64,000 nucleotides of DNA. It comes from Panorpa germanica. Taxonomy: Eukaryota > Arthropoda > Insecta > Mecoptera > Panorpidae. The DNA is taken from contig OY783223.1 in NCBI GenBank assembly GCA_963678705.1, forward strand, positions 9,828,721 to 9,892,720. Reading direction: 5' to 3'. A program made the translations under genes and the position numbers. The notes beneath the pieces were generated by a model. The model searched no databases. It saw nothing but the letters and a program-made list of their open reading frames with translations, and was not told the origin of the DNA. Shown here one piece after another: positions 13,455-24,326 of this stretch. Numbering within the stretch: position 1 is the stretch's first letter; each line of letters opens with the position of its first letter.

Positions 13455-13766
13455 ATGAAACAGTATTGTGTTGATTCTAAGCATAAGTACTATAGTTCAC
13501 CACGGCATGTGCTAACATTAATCAAAGATTCTCAATCTATTCAATGTATTTACATAAAATTGAGACACAATCCTTTTGAGACATATGTTGAGAACAACTG
13601 CGTTATAAATAAAGTTAAATTGTATGCTAAAGTACTTTATAGAAGTGTTCTGTTCAATTTCAAAGGCGAGTTACCATTCGTGTTCCTACATGAAATAACT
13701 CAATGCGAAAACAAACAACAAACTGATTTAGTAAATAAATTGTGCGAGTATGCGCATGCGCAATAA
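13455..13766 (+). CDS. Unrecognised 103-codon open frame, probably chance
   Basis: It starts MKQYCVDSKHKYYSSPRHVL and ends LVNKLCEYAHAQ. No domain, signal peptide or membrane segment is visible. It is one of the longest frames outside repeats and is polar rather than the phenylalanine-rich type that random AT-rich DNA gives. It is preceded by TATATATAAATAAAT. At this AT content a few frames of ~100 codons are expected by chance in 64 kb. Confidence 0.12.
   Translation: MKQYCVDSKHKYYSSPRHVLTLIKDSQSIQCIYIKLRHNPFETYVENNCVINKVKLYAKVLYRSVLFNFKGELPFVFLHEITQCENKQQTDLVNKLCEYAHAQ
13751..13762. promoter_or_regulatory. NRF-1/EWG-type palindrome
   Basis: TGCGCATGCGCA matches the palindromic consensus recognised by animal NRF-1 and its insect relative Erect wing. 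Here it overlaps the end of the frame at 13455-13766. No function is shown. Confidence 0.3.
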
Positions 13767-14254
13767 GTGCAAGTACAATAGATAGAATAAATATTTATAT
13801 ACATATAGAATAACACAGCGTGCATTTTTTCTTAAAGTTTATGTTATTGCCCCGTATATATCGAAAAGAGAGACGAAAATTTCTCAAATCCACTTAGTAT
13901 ATGTAATCATTATAATAATATACCCATAATTTATATTATCACATTATTTTCACACCGGTGAAGTCTTCCATCTATTCTTTCCCAGTCAAACATCTCGTGG
14001 GTATTATGATAATTTGAATCTGTGCCTGATTTATCGTCCTTGCAGCCCTGTGATCCCCAGGTTGGTCAGGTTAGACCAACCGACGTACTAAAACCTTTAG
14101 AACTCTATAATGTAGTTGTTCATTTCACCTGGGGCGTTGGGCGGGTTGCGTCTTATATTAATCTGAATTATATACTGATGAATCAAAACACCACAAGATA
14201 TATATTTTAATAATATAATATTTTCTAGATAGTGTAGAATATGCAAACGCGAAG

Positions 14255-14517
14255 TCAGTAAACAATTTGGTGAAGTGTCCTGAATTGTTACAGATTTGTC
14301 CTCTTTTGTAACATTTCTGTCACTTCTTGCACTTCAATTATAGTTCGCATCAACTTTATCTACATTTGTATTCCGACAGGTGGAGTGATTTTGTCATTTG
14401 TAGCCGATAAAATAGACATTTCATATGAACGACTGTGTGAAAACGAATTGTAAATGAAATGTTTCATAACAAAGAAATCATACGCATGTTTAATATGATG
14501 TCAAAGTGACTCCAAAG
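14255..14517 (+). mobile_element. B-type non-autonomous element, copy 1 (right end degraded)
   Basis: It starts CAGTAAACAATTTGGTG and shares with the other B copies the blocks 'gtgaagtgtcctg', 'attccgacaggtggag' and 'tttcatatgaacga'. It ends at 'caaagtgactccaaag', without the TTTACTGGG terminus. Confidence 0.65.
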
Positions 14518-16704
14518 ACAAGACGAAGACAGAGAGAGAGAAAGTGAGAGCAATTGCTTAGAAATGTAGGTACAGCATGATATCAAGAATCGAGTCATTA
14601 AATTCAATTATCTTTCGAGTACAACGCATTTGATTTTGATTATATTTTCATACATACAATAGTATTTTTTTTAATTCAAAGATAAAGCAATGCCAGTCCT
14701 TGACAAACCAACCAAATCACCAGATCAAATGTTATAACAACTGAAGGAATTGACTGTATCTAAAAATGAGATTGACTCTGACATTGATGTTAATTTGACT
14801 AAGTGGTATCTCCGAATCTACAACGAGAAATTACACAAAAAAACATTTACCATATAAATTAAATTTAGTTCTATGCAGTTCTTGAAATGGACCAATTTTT
14901 TCTTATGTTAGTTCTAGGTTATGTTATAATAAAAATTCTTACATTTCAATCTTGTCCACGAAAATAAAAACCGTCTGTATATATAAGATGAATTCAGCCA
15001 GACTCAGCATGCATCTTGTATCTGGACCATAACCATAACCATAATGTACATGTAGAAACCAACAAACCTCAATGTTTCCTGTTCGATAACTGGTAAAGAT
15101 CAAATCGCGGTCATATCTCATAAAACCACTTAAAAATATATCATCCACTGAACTCTAACATATTATCCAACAGTCTATAGCGTTTTGTGTTCAGTGTATA
15201 CAACATAAAAACATTAAACATAAAAAAACATAAGACACTGAAAACCGAACATCGTTTGTTAGGTGAAATATAAATTGATGGTAACAATTTGAAATTTTAT
15301 TATGAGTATTATTAGTTTTCAAACGTTGATTTATACTTAAAGTTCATAAGAATTTAAACGAGCTATAAGTACGAGTGCAAGGTAAAAATAAATGTATGGG
15401 ACAGTTACAAAAATCTCAGTTTTTAGCAAATAATTAACACTTAACACTAAAATGTTACTGATTTGTATGTACCTTTTACACCTGTTACCTGCAACATTCA
15501 AGCTAGCAAGTAGACATAAGTTGTTAACTACATATTACACTAATTATTCTCAAAATTTCACCTTTGCTAAAGCGACTGTGGTCTGTGGGCTTTGTGATCT
15601 TGAACTAAGGGGGTATGGTGCCTTTAAAAACCTTTCCAAAAAATTTCCTTAATATTTAGCTAAAATAATAAATGACATTTGAACAAATATCCGACATATT
15701 CTTTAAAATGAAGTTCTTTTTGAAATCTTCGTCTAACATGAAAGTATCTCTATGTTAATTATTTAAAACGGTCATTTAATTAACAAAATATCTATTATCG
15801 ACACATACTATACTCCAAGTCAATAAATTATAGAGCGTTATTAATTAATAAACAACATTTCTACGCATTGTTTAAAAGTAAAACTAGTTTTTATCCGCTT
15901 GTATGTTTATACACCGATGAATTTTTATTGATACTCGTACATTTAAATTCTTTCGATGTAATTAGTTGTTTAATAAAAAAAAAAATTGGAATTACAAGAA
16001 AAATAAAAAAAAAAATACAACAAATCGAAATTATTTTTGTGTTTCAAATTAAAAATCGAAAATGAAAATGACTATAATTGTGAAATGACAACTTGTGTTT
16101 TAAAGGTAGATGCACAATCGTAAGTTACTTTTTAATCGTTATATTTTAACTATAACTTTTAAGAAAATTGTGAACAGTGTTTATTAAAAATCAATTGATA
16201 TTCCGCACACGTCTTGAATAGCCCGAATCAAGACAAGCAAATGATAGCCGAGTTTTTAATTGTACATTTCGAAGTCACAGTGTAGCCTCAGGCTACAAAC
16301 ATATTACATCCAAAATAAATGTCGGTGATAATAACAGTGTATACCAACACTATATGAAAAATTATGAAAATTTAAATATCATTACTCTAATTGATCTAAC
16401 AATTTGGGGGAAAGCGTTTCAATTATAAGTTAGTTGTAGGTAAAAAATAAATGAAAATATAGAGTGTTATTTCGTCCTAAATCAATCAATTCCATCGAAC
16501 CCTAAAATCTATTTTAGTACAGTCCAAAAACAATTTATTTTAATGTCATCGCTTGATATAATGTATGTGTTCTTGAAAGATAAAATATCATAACTACAAA
16601 AATGAACAATTTTGAAAGAGAATTTGGTAATCGCCTTTACTGGATACTTTTCTACTCCACTTTCAATTAGATGCAAAAGATAACGCCTCAGTGTAAGTTA
16701 GTAC

Positions 16705-16758
16705 CTTGTATCTGCGATAGCCGGCGCTGGATATCGTTTGAATGGCCGGTTGTGTCGC
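16705..16758 (-). CDS. Weak candidate 54-nt exon in the 37 kb intron
   Basis: On the minus strand ATTGCTAAG precedes a 54-nt segment reading ATQPAIQTISSAGYRRYK in frame 0, ending AAG before GTACTA. The length is a multiple of three, so adding it between the exons at 39036 and 2254 would keep any frame, and the frame required by the four-exon model is open through it. The acceptor has a poor pyrimidine tract and the donor is weak, so it may be chance. Confidence 0.2.
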
Positions 16759-17070
16759 CTTAGCAATTAGTGGTAGCCTGTTTAATTAGCCACTGTGAAT
16801 GTTACAGAGAGATTTATTTAATGATATAGGTGAAAAGGTTCCACCAAACCCCCCACCCCCTACAGACTCAAACTAAAGCAAAAGAAATAAACGAAAACAT
16901 ACAGCAAATGTACTAAAAGAATAAAAAAAATATATATCCCCACTGAAGTTAATACGGTCCATAATTTATTGGGTTACCATGACCAGAATATTGATTTCAG
17001 TGATAGTAGATGGCACGGCTGGACTAATTAAGGATGGCATCAATTACTGATTTGAAATATTAGTTGACTA

Positions 17071-17585
17071 CAACCTTAAAGCATATGTAGATGGAGAGAG
17101 AATGCTGGACCTGAAAGTGTGTCCAAAATGTGTGCGAGAGAGAAAGGTATATGTTTCTATTTGTTCTCTATGCGCATGCGTCGAAACTGACAGATGTCAA
17201 GTCAGAGCTGTCTTGATATAATACGTGTCAGTTGTTAAATATGACATTATATTGATAAAGAATAATGTAGATATGTACAAATATAAATAAACTATATATA
17301 AATATAACTTAAAACGTGAGTTCTGTCCACTCCAAATATCAACTGTGTTTGCCGTTATCTATGGCGTTCATGAGTATATGTTTTCACTGTTTTACCGACA
17401 GACGAGCTTTGTACCAACTAAAGAAATATAATTTCTTTACATATTTAATATTTATTATATCTTAATAGAATATTACAGCTGTCACTTTCGACGCATGCGC
17501 ATAGAGAACAAATAGGAACATATACCTTTCTCTCTCGCACTCATTTAATCTATAGGAAACATAGGCTATTCACACTCTAAGACTA
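17071..17585 (+). mobile_element. E-type element with long inverted repeats, copy 1
   Basis: Inverted arms of about 65 bp at 17131-17197 and 17477-17540 ('gtgcgagagagaaaggtata ... ctatgcgcatgcg'). Weaker similarity to the second copy extends outwards on both sides ('gagagagaatgctggacctg' on the left, 'cctatag' on the right). The middle contains 'gagttctgtccactccaaat'. No open frame. Each arm carries one GCGCATGCG palindrome. Confidence 0.68.
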
Positions 17586-18371
17586 CAACATAGACCGTAC
17601 AAAGATTTACATACCACCATTAAAAACAAAAACAACCTAAATAAATTTTTCTGAAGACAGTTTCGTCCCCAATGTGCGCTTAGACTTAGCTAAATGCATG
17701 ATAGAGTGGGGTTTTAAGCGTACTTAAGTACACACACCGGTGATTCACCTTTACCATATTCGTCAACAAATAATAAACATTTATATTTTAGTATGTAAAT
17801 AAATTATTAATACAATAAAATGTTATGTATTTTTATTATTAATAATCATTTTTAGCACGGTGCTCGTAAATGTGTAATTAGATTTTTAACAAGATAAAAG
17901 TATGCTTAATTAATAATTTAAAAATAAACAGTTAAATAAAAACATGTTATAAAAATGAAAACTGTGAAATTTTACACCAAGCGACAACATTTCATACTGC
18001 GTTGAATATTAAGGACGTTGCGTGATATAATATGATTCCAAAGTTGTAGCTAAGTAAGCAAAAACATTGTACAAGAAGAATCGTTATACAGCCAAAACCG
18101 TATGTACAAATACTATCAATATTTAGAGTACCGATTGTGTAACTACACGTCAAATGTATTTGCTTCTCACTCGCTCTCATTGCTCCTATTGCAAATTTTA
18201 ATCAAAATTCGAATCAAAACGGCCAATCGACTTCACACTTTTAGGGTAATTAGAAAATGATATTATTTATAAAGTTACGAAAAATTTATACTTAACACTT
18301 TTTTCTTAAAATATGAAATAAAGATTTAAAAAATTTACAGCAATTCAATTAATATCACTTGGAGTGACGAC

Positions 18372-18780
18372 TAGGGATGACGATCTGAGATCGATGAATC
18401 GAAGAATCGATTTTTTTAATCGATCTCAAACACTCAAAAATCGAAGATTCGATATTTTTTTTCTTGTAAGAATGCAACTATACAATTATTTACATTATTT
18501 ATTATAATCTTGGACATGAAATATTGAGATTTATAATTACTTTATTTTATAATAAGTAACGTACATAATTTTATTAATTAATCAAAAATCACTCTTCACT
18601 TATTCTTTAATTATAAGAAAGGCTTGCATTTTTTACAAATTTAATAAAAATAAAATTGATAAAAGATCGTGTTCATTTTCTTTTTTTTTTGTCAGTAAAA
18701 AGAATCGAAATATCGATTTTTTTCTGAATCGATTCTTTAGACTTAAAATCGATCTTTTTTAAGAAGAACCGCCATCCGTA
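18372..18780 (+). mobile_element. hAT-type MITE with 7/8 duplication, AATCGAT-rich
   Basis: It starts TAGGGATGACGATC and ends GCCATCCGTA, imperfect inverted ends. The flanks are GTGACGAC (18364-18371) and GTGACGAT (18781-18788), a 7-of-8 match as expected for a hAT insertion. The interior is full of ATCGAT motifs. The right terminus plus duplication is repeated in tandem just outside. Confidence 0.7.
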
Positions 18781-18823
18781 GTGACGATCCTAGACCCGCC
18801 ATCCGTAGTGACGATCCTAGACC
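18770..18823 (+). repeat. 27-bp tandem duplication at the hAT element end
   Basis: Two identical 27-bp units, each 'cgccatccgtag' followed by 'tgacgatcctagacc'. The unit spans the terminus of the element at 18372, its 8-bp duplication and 8 bp of flank. Confidence 0.8.
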
Positions 18824-19004
18824 CGCCATTGATCATTTAAACAACTAATAATTTTATATTCTAATGTAAAGCAATGGGGAAGGTTTGCTTCATTTATTCA
18901 TACGGTACGTTTCGCAGATTTGATAAATCAGCTAAGTTCACGTTTGCGGTTCGCGGTTTGCAGTTCGCGTTCGAGGAAGGCCAGCTTAGGTTAACTGCGA
19001 TATA

Positions 19005-19085
19005 ATGTGCAGTACACCAGGACGTGGACAGAGCACGGACACGGCACCAGCCATCTTCAAGAGAAGTCGACTAGTGGTCCAGACG
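19005..19085 (+). CDS. Candidate first coding exon (27 codons) followed by a donor
   Basis: In a GC-rich island (18950-19090), ATG opens 27 codons (MCSTPGRGQSTDTAPAIFKR..., ending VVQT) that end exactly at ACG|GTATGT, a good donor. Upstream, 'gcggtttgcag' at about 18960 could act as an acceptor, making a ~125-nt exon. The minus strand of the same patch also has a well-placed ATG (GAAGATGGCT) with 22 codons, so the strand is not certain. No further plus-strand exon was recognised. It lies inside the inferred intron of the minus-strand gene, so it would be a nested gene. Confidence 0.25.
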
Positions 19086-19213
19086 GTATGTAGATGTTGG
19101 GAGATGTTTTCTGTATAATCTTAAAGAAGAGCCGAAGCCGACATAGCATCTCTTGTACAATAAGAACATCATTTATTGAGCTACAAAAAAACTCAGCGCA
19201 ATGTACAATATTA

Positions 19214-19262
19214 GAGCGGTCGCACACCGATGGCACGACTGTCGTAAGTTGTAGAAATCATG
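19214..19262. mobile_element. K-family terminus fragment
   Basis: TTA followed by GAGCGGTCGCACACCGATGG and CACGACTGTCGTAAG closely resembles the left end of the element at 39623. I find no matching right end nearby, so this is taken as a fragment. Confidence 0.45.
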
Positions 19263-20360
19263 CGGCGTTTTGTCTTCAGATATTTATTTAGTTAGCATCT
19301 ATTAATAAGCAAAACGAGAGAGATATATCAGCGCTGGGACTAGTATTTTTGTTGCACATATTTATAAACCATGTTGAAACAAAGGTAGCTTCTTCGTAGC
19401 ATGTTCAATATGATGCTGTTATTCTCTTCTGCATCAAATACTAAGATAAATAAAGAACAGAGAAAAGGAAGAATGCAGAATGAAAGGGCAGCGAAACAAG
19501 GAGTGGTAGAAATCAGAAAGATATAGTTCAAATCACGATAGTTTGGCGACGACTTATACTTAACAGAGGTTATAAGAGCAGTATAAATCTATAATACGAT
19601 AATGAATTTTATCTTATTCTTTAAAATTTATTCCAAAAGTCAGTTGGTATATTATAAAGAATGTCTGCAAGCCAGTAAATGCAATATGTAGTTGAACACA
19701 GTCCTGCGCACTAAGTTTCCACTGTCTTCCCGTGGCGCTATCTATCGTGATATAACCATTTGATTGGAGCGAGTTTCAACGTGTTCACCTGTCCGATCAA
19801 ATATTCTAACATAGAATGTTTAGCGTACCTAAGCACCAACTTAGATGTTTGTTCTCGTTTGAGTTTGCGTTCACCAGTACTTGTACCTATGTTTTATGCT
19901 CTATGCTGGATGAAAACATAATACTTGTCATTGTAAAAGATCAAAAAAGTAATAATAATAATAAGAAAAATAATAAGAAGCAACTAAACTTTACTGTATA
20001 CGATATTAAGATATTATAACAAGAAATGTATGGTACATATATGTTAAAAACTATGTATACAATGAAGCACATATATACATATTATTATTTAAATGCAAAT
20101 TTTAATATTACGTATAGTCATAACCGACCAACAAAAGGACCATTAAGGTAAGAGTCCACTAGTGCACATACTGATATCAAACGCATTGAATTCATTCGAG
20201 TGAATACGCATTTAACATTTACTTTAAGTACCTCTTTCTACACTGGTTAAAATGGAATATGTTTGTTTTGCAAAAAAAAAAAAAAGAAAAACTATGTGAA
20301 ATTTTGCCTAATGCCTAATTATGTACGAAAATGTGGATCAAAGACATTGGCAAATAAAAC

Positions 20361-20623
20361 CCCCAGTAAACAATTTGGTGAAGTGTCCTATTTTGTGACG
20401 TTTCTATCACTATTTCACTTCAATTATAGTTCGCATTAACTTTATCTTCATTTGTATTCCGACAGGTGGAGTGGTTCCGTCATCTGTAGCCGATAAAACA
20501 GACATTTCATATGAACGATTGTAAGAAACTGAACTACAAATGAACTCTTTCATGACAAAAAAATCATACGCATCTCCAATATGATGTCAAAGTGACTCCA
20601 AAATGCTCCAAAATGTTTACCCC
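20361..20623 (+). mobile_element. B-type non-autonomous element, copy 2
   Basis: It begins CCCCAGTAAACAATTTGG and ends AAATGTTTACCCC, so the right inverted terminus has diverged from TTTACTGGG. A short duplication of 'ctccaaaatg' lies near the right end. It has no open frame. Confidence 0.7.
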
Positions 20624-20732
20624 ACTCGAAATAATTAGATGACAATTTTACTTTAGATAAAATAAAGCTCCGCACTGTAAATTATGATTCTATGATGAAC
20701 AAAACGAAAAATAAATGAATATTTTTGGTCAT

Positions 20733-20758
20733 TTAGTTTTATAGAAATTAAGACAAGG
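20733..20758 (+). repeat. Short C-family match
   Basis: 'agttttatagaaattaagac' matches the subterminal right end of the C element at 8729 exactly over 20 bases, then diverges. It is either a relic or a chance AT-rich match. Confidence 0.25.
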
Positions 20759-22436
20759 TTCGTGAGTTACAAAAGTTGTTATTGTAGAGACGCGCCTCTA
20801 TATAAACCAAGGACGAACATATCAACTGCTATGTTCTGTGAGTACTTAGCAAGCCGGCCGTTTTATTTATTTATTTATACATCGATTTTTTTTAATAAAT
20901 CCGAAATGTTTATTCGATTTACAAATACAAGAGCCCGTTTTCTTGTGCAATATATTCTCAATTCAGCATTACCATTATACGATATCGTAGCAGCCAGTCT
21001 AACATATATGTACTGTATTTATTATTTTATTGTAGGTTAGTATACATAACAAAACTTTTTGTTATTTATCTGGCTGAAATTATTTGATATGTTTTAAACA
21101 CTGATTTTATGTTTTATGTACAGCGGTGTCTAATTGGCTTGTATCGATAATATTACACTACATATTGACAGGACTTCAAATGTCTACATAGAAAATATTA
21201 GCATTTGAAAGTCACATGAAAATTAAAGGAACAAAGTATGTCATTTTAACAAACAACAGACAATAATACTGTCGACAATGGCATGCCAAAAGAAATATGT
21301 ATATGTACCTTTGAATTTTGACGTTCGACAACAGACCATCGACCTTGACGCTGCAAACGATTTCACTGAACACAAACACTCAATTTAGAGAGGTTAAGAA
21401 AACAATGTCCACCAAAAACTCAATGTTTATCATTTATAATTCACTTAATGTTTATGATTATAAGTTTATCAGTACCGATCATTTCTTAAAATGTGAAATA
21501 TCATTATCTATAAGAACTGTTTCAACAGGTTCAGTACTGCTTTGGCCACTGCATTTGACAGAACTAAATACTTATTTTACGCGCAAAATAAGTTATTCAC
21601 CGTAAACACTATATTTTTAATTAAAGCTAATGCTAATGTTTAGTACATACGACAATAATATACATGTCGACAATAATTAATTAAGCACATAATAATACTT
21701 AAAGATGTACGAAAAACACATGTTTCTCCATGTCCTGCATAACTAATAAAACATGGCGGACCCTGAATAAACCATGACGAGAAGAATAAGAAGACGGAAA
21801 TGTAAATGTCACAAAGTATAATGATTTAAAATAATTAGAATAACAAAAAAATATATTTGAATCAACTTACATTTAATTTAATAACAACTTTACTATTAAT
21901 ATTATTTTTTATTATTATTATTGTGTGGTGCTATTGCCAAATATATCAACTGTGAATAGAACTACCCGTGCCATCTATCAATCAATGACCTAGTTAGATT
22001 TTACAGTAGTGGTTAGAATATCGACTAAAATGTCATTTCAATTTTTTGTGATTGAGGATTGATTTAAACTTTGCAAGAAATGTTTTTTGCATAAAAATAC
22101 AAATGCAAACTGTTTCGTATCTTCTCTATCATTACAAAAAATGCTAATTACAACAGGTAGACCTTAGATAAAAACATAAAATAGTAAAAGTATTAGCGGT
22201 GTTAGTACGACTTACTCAATCAAGCGCGGGTAAACGGGCCCTCATAAAATTGACTATACCTCATTCTTTAGTGATATTAGATCAGCCGCTGTATTAATAT
22301 AGTGATATTACGACTGTTAACGATATTGCCATATTAGGTAGCTGTTTGCCTACTTAGAGTAGACAATATATGCCCAGTGCGCATTACTACTACCGCTGTA
22401 CTCGTACTTGGTGAAAGCAATGTCTTTTTATACAAT

Positions 22437-22520
22437 TCACTGAAAATTGTGGTCATTGGCTGAAGTCCAGATAGTCGGAACGTTGGGAGGGCTCAGATCT
22501 TTGGTGGGGTCCATGCCCAT
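22437..22520 (-). CDS. Short coding-like frame (27 codons)
   Basis: On the minus strand ATG...TGA reads MGMDPTKDLSPPNVPTIWTS and ends ANDHNFQ. The frame is open for nine more codons upstream (AVGYTSHKV) back to a TGA at about 22548. The base composition is far richer in GC than its flanks and the residue mix looks protein-like. It may be a remnant of a transposon or retrocopy coding sequence. No family is recognised and no splice sites were found. Confidence 0.25.
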   Translation of the reverse strand: MGMDPTKDLSPPNVPTIWTSANDHNFQ

Positions 22521-23057
22521 CACTTTATGCGAAGTATAACCCACCGCTCATATAAAAGATTTATTATATTTATAATCAAATGCGTCGGACAAATTTTTGG
22601 TAAAGATTATACCTAGTAGCGATGGCAACTGATATAAAAATGTATTCTTACATAGAGGATGACACCAGGAGGTGCAATTCACGTAGAAGTTTATGACATA
22701 TTCCTCTTCATAGCTAGGTGATTGAAATCTAAACATATTAAATATAAAAACGCCACCAGTATGTATGCAAAACATAGTGTGAACAGGTTAGTTATGACTA
22801 GATGCATTATGCAATACTGAAACGCATAAAAAGTCTCCGTTGAGCATGACTTTATATTTGCAAGTAATCACGTAGACCTGTAGACACGTAGGTATCAGAT
22901 AAAGCTAGGCGGGATTCATAGCAAATTTTACAATGTACTGAAATTCCTTAGCTTTTTAGAAAATAAATAAATATTTGAAGATTAGTAGCCAAGATTAGTG
23001 TGATCTCTAGGTTTAAATCTTGTGACAAATAGATTCCAAACTAATCGTGAATAAACC

Positions 23058-23410
23058 AATGGGCTTGTGTCCTCATTTTTTAGTGGTCGATTTTTCAATT
23101 GTTGATTGAAATTTATGTTAATAAATGTTGACGAAGATATAGTAATTAAAAATTTGAATTGTAGTTTTAGCGTTAGAAATGGTCGGCTATATTTGTGTAT
23201 GGTTGTCTGGCTGTTGGTAGTCGAAATAATCAAGTCAAGTCAAAGAATAATAAGTTTTTATTTTATTTAACCCTGCTAAGGCAGACATAATATTGAAATT
23301 TTATTTTTTCTTGAAATAGCTGTGAATAATATTTGATATTTTGATATATAAATACATATAGCAGAGATTTATGACCTGTAAGGTTGGCAGCGGTTGTGAT
23401 GTCACATGCT
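23058..23410 (+). mobile_element. C-type element, left half only
   Basis: It begins ATGGGCTTGTGTCCTC and matches the 8729 copy to about 'ggttgtgatgtcacatgc', then stops. It preserves the fullest left terminus of the family. Overlapping minus-strand open frames here are repeat shadows. Confidence 0.62.
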
Positions 23411-24084
23411 TTTGAATAATATTGTTTCACGACAGCATCCTTAGGATTTAAAACTTGTGCCAAAAATACTACAAGTATTTTAAAACTATGTTTTATATAA
23501 CATTGTAACAAGTTAGTCAGCTGACTAGTTTTAGCAAAATATGCGGACAACGGACGAACGACGAAGTAAATAGAAACACTTGTTAAAGCGGCTTCATTTA
23601 CATTGCGGACTTTACCTTATTTGATCAAAAATAATCCGAATTCGCTGGAGACCAGAGTCGCAGAAAGACCAACAACTCTTAAACGATCTACGTGATAAAA
23701 TGCATGGAGCTGAGTTGTTAGGAATTATTATTCTTTAATCAAATTATTTTGTTGCTTTTACTCCAATAATTATTTTATAAGTTTTAAGTTAAAGTTTATT
23801 GGAAATAATTAATGTTGTACCTGACTTTAGGGAATGTGATTAAGATCAAACTAGAATGTATTGTTCAAAATATAGGTTAATCTAATTACTTTTTCAGCTG
23901 CATTATTCCAAAGCTGATAATTGATGGACGTCGTTAGGTAGACTGCAGATTCAAACGCTAGCGCGCTTGAGTATAAAATGTATCTGGCGATGCATATTTT
24001 ATTCTTTCAGCATCTAAAACGAAAATAAACGTGCGGGGCAGTGTAGAAGTAATTATCTGCTTATAGTATTCGTAATTAACCATA

Positions 24085-24326
24085 CCCAGTAAACAATTTG
24101 GTGAAGTGTCCTGCTTTGTGACGTTTCTACCACTATTGCACTTTAATTATAGTTCGCATCAACTTTATCTTTATTTGCTATTCGGCAGGTGGAGTGGTTT
24201 CGTAATTTGTAGATGATAAACTAGACATTTCACATGAACGACTGTGAGAAATTGAACTCTTTCATGATAAAAAAATCATACGCATCTTCAATATGATGGC
24301 GAAGTGACTCCAAAATGTTTACTGGG
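24085..24326 (+). mobile_element. B-type non-autonomous element, copy 3 (complete, 242 bp)
   Basis: The termini CCCAGTAAACA and TGTTTACTGGG are perfect inverted repeats of 11 bp. The interior matches the other B copies. I cannot find a convincing target-site duplication, so the superfamily is left open. It has no coding capacity. Confidence 0.75.

Noticed and set aside
22203-22312. Minus-strand segment ending at a strong GTAAGTCG donor (73 nt from a TACAG acceptor)
   Set aside because: All three frames contain stops and the acceptor is weak. It is not used as a coding exon.
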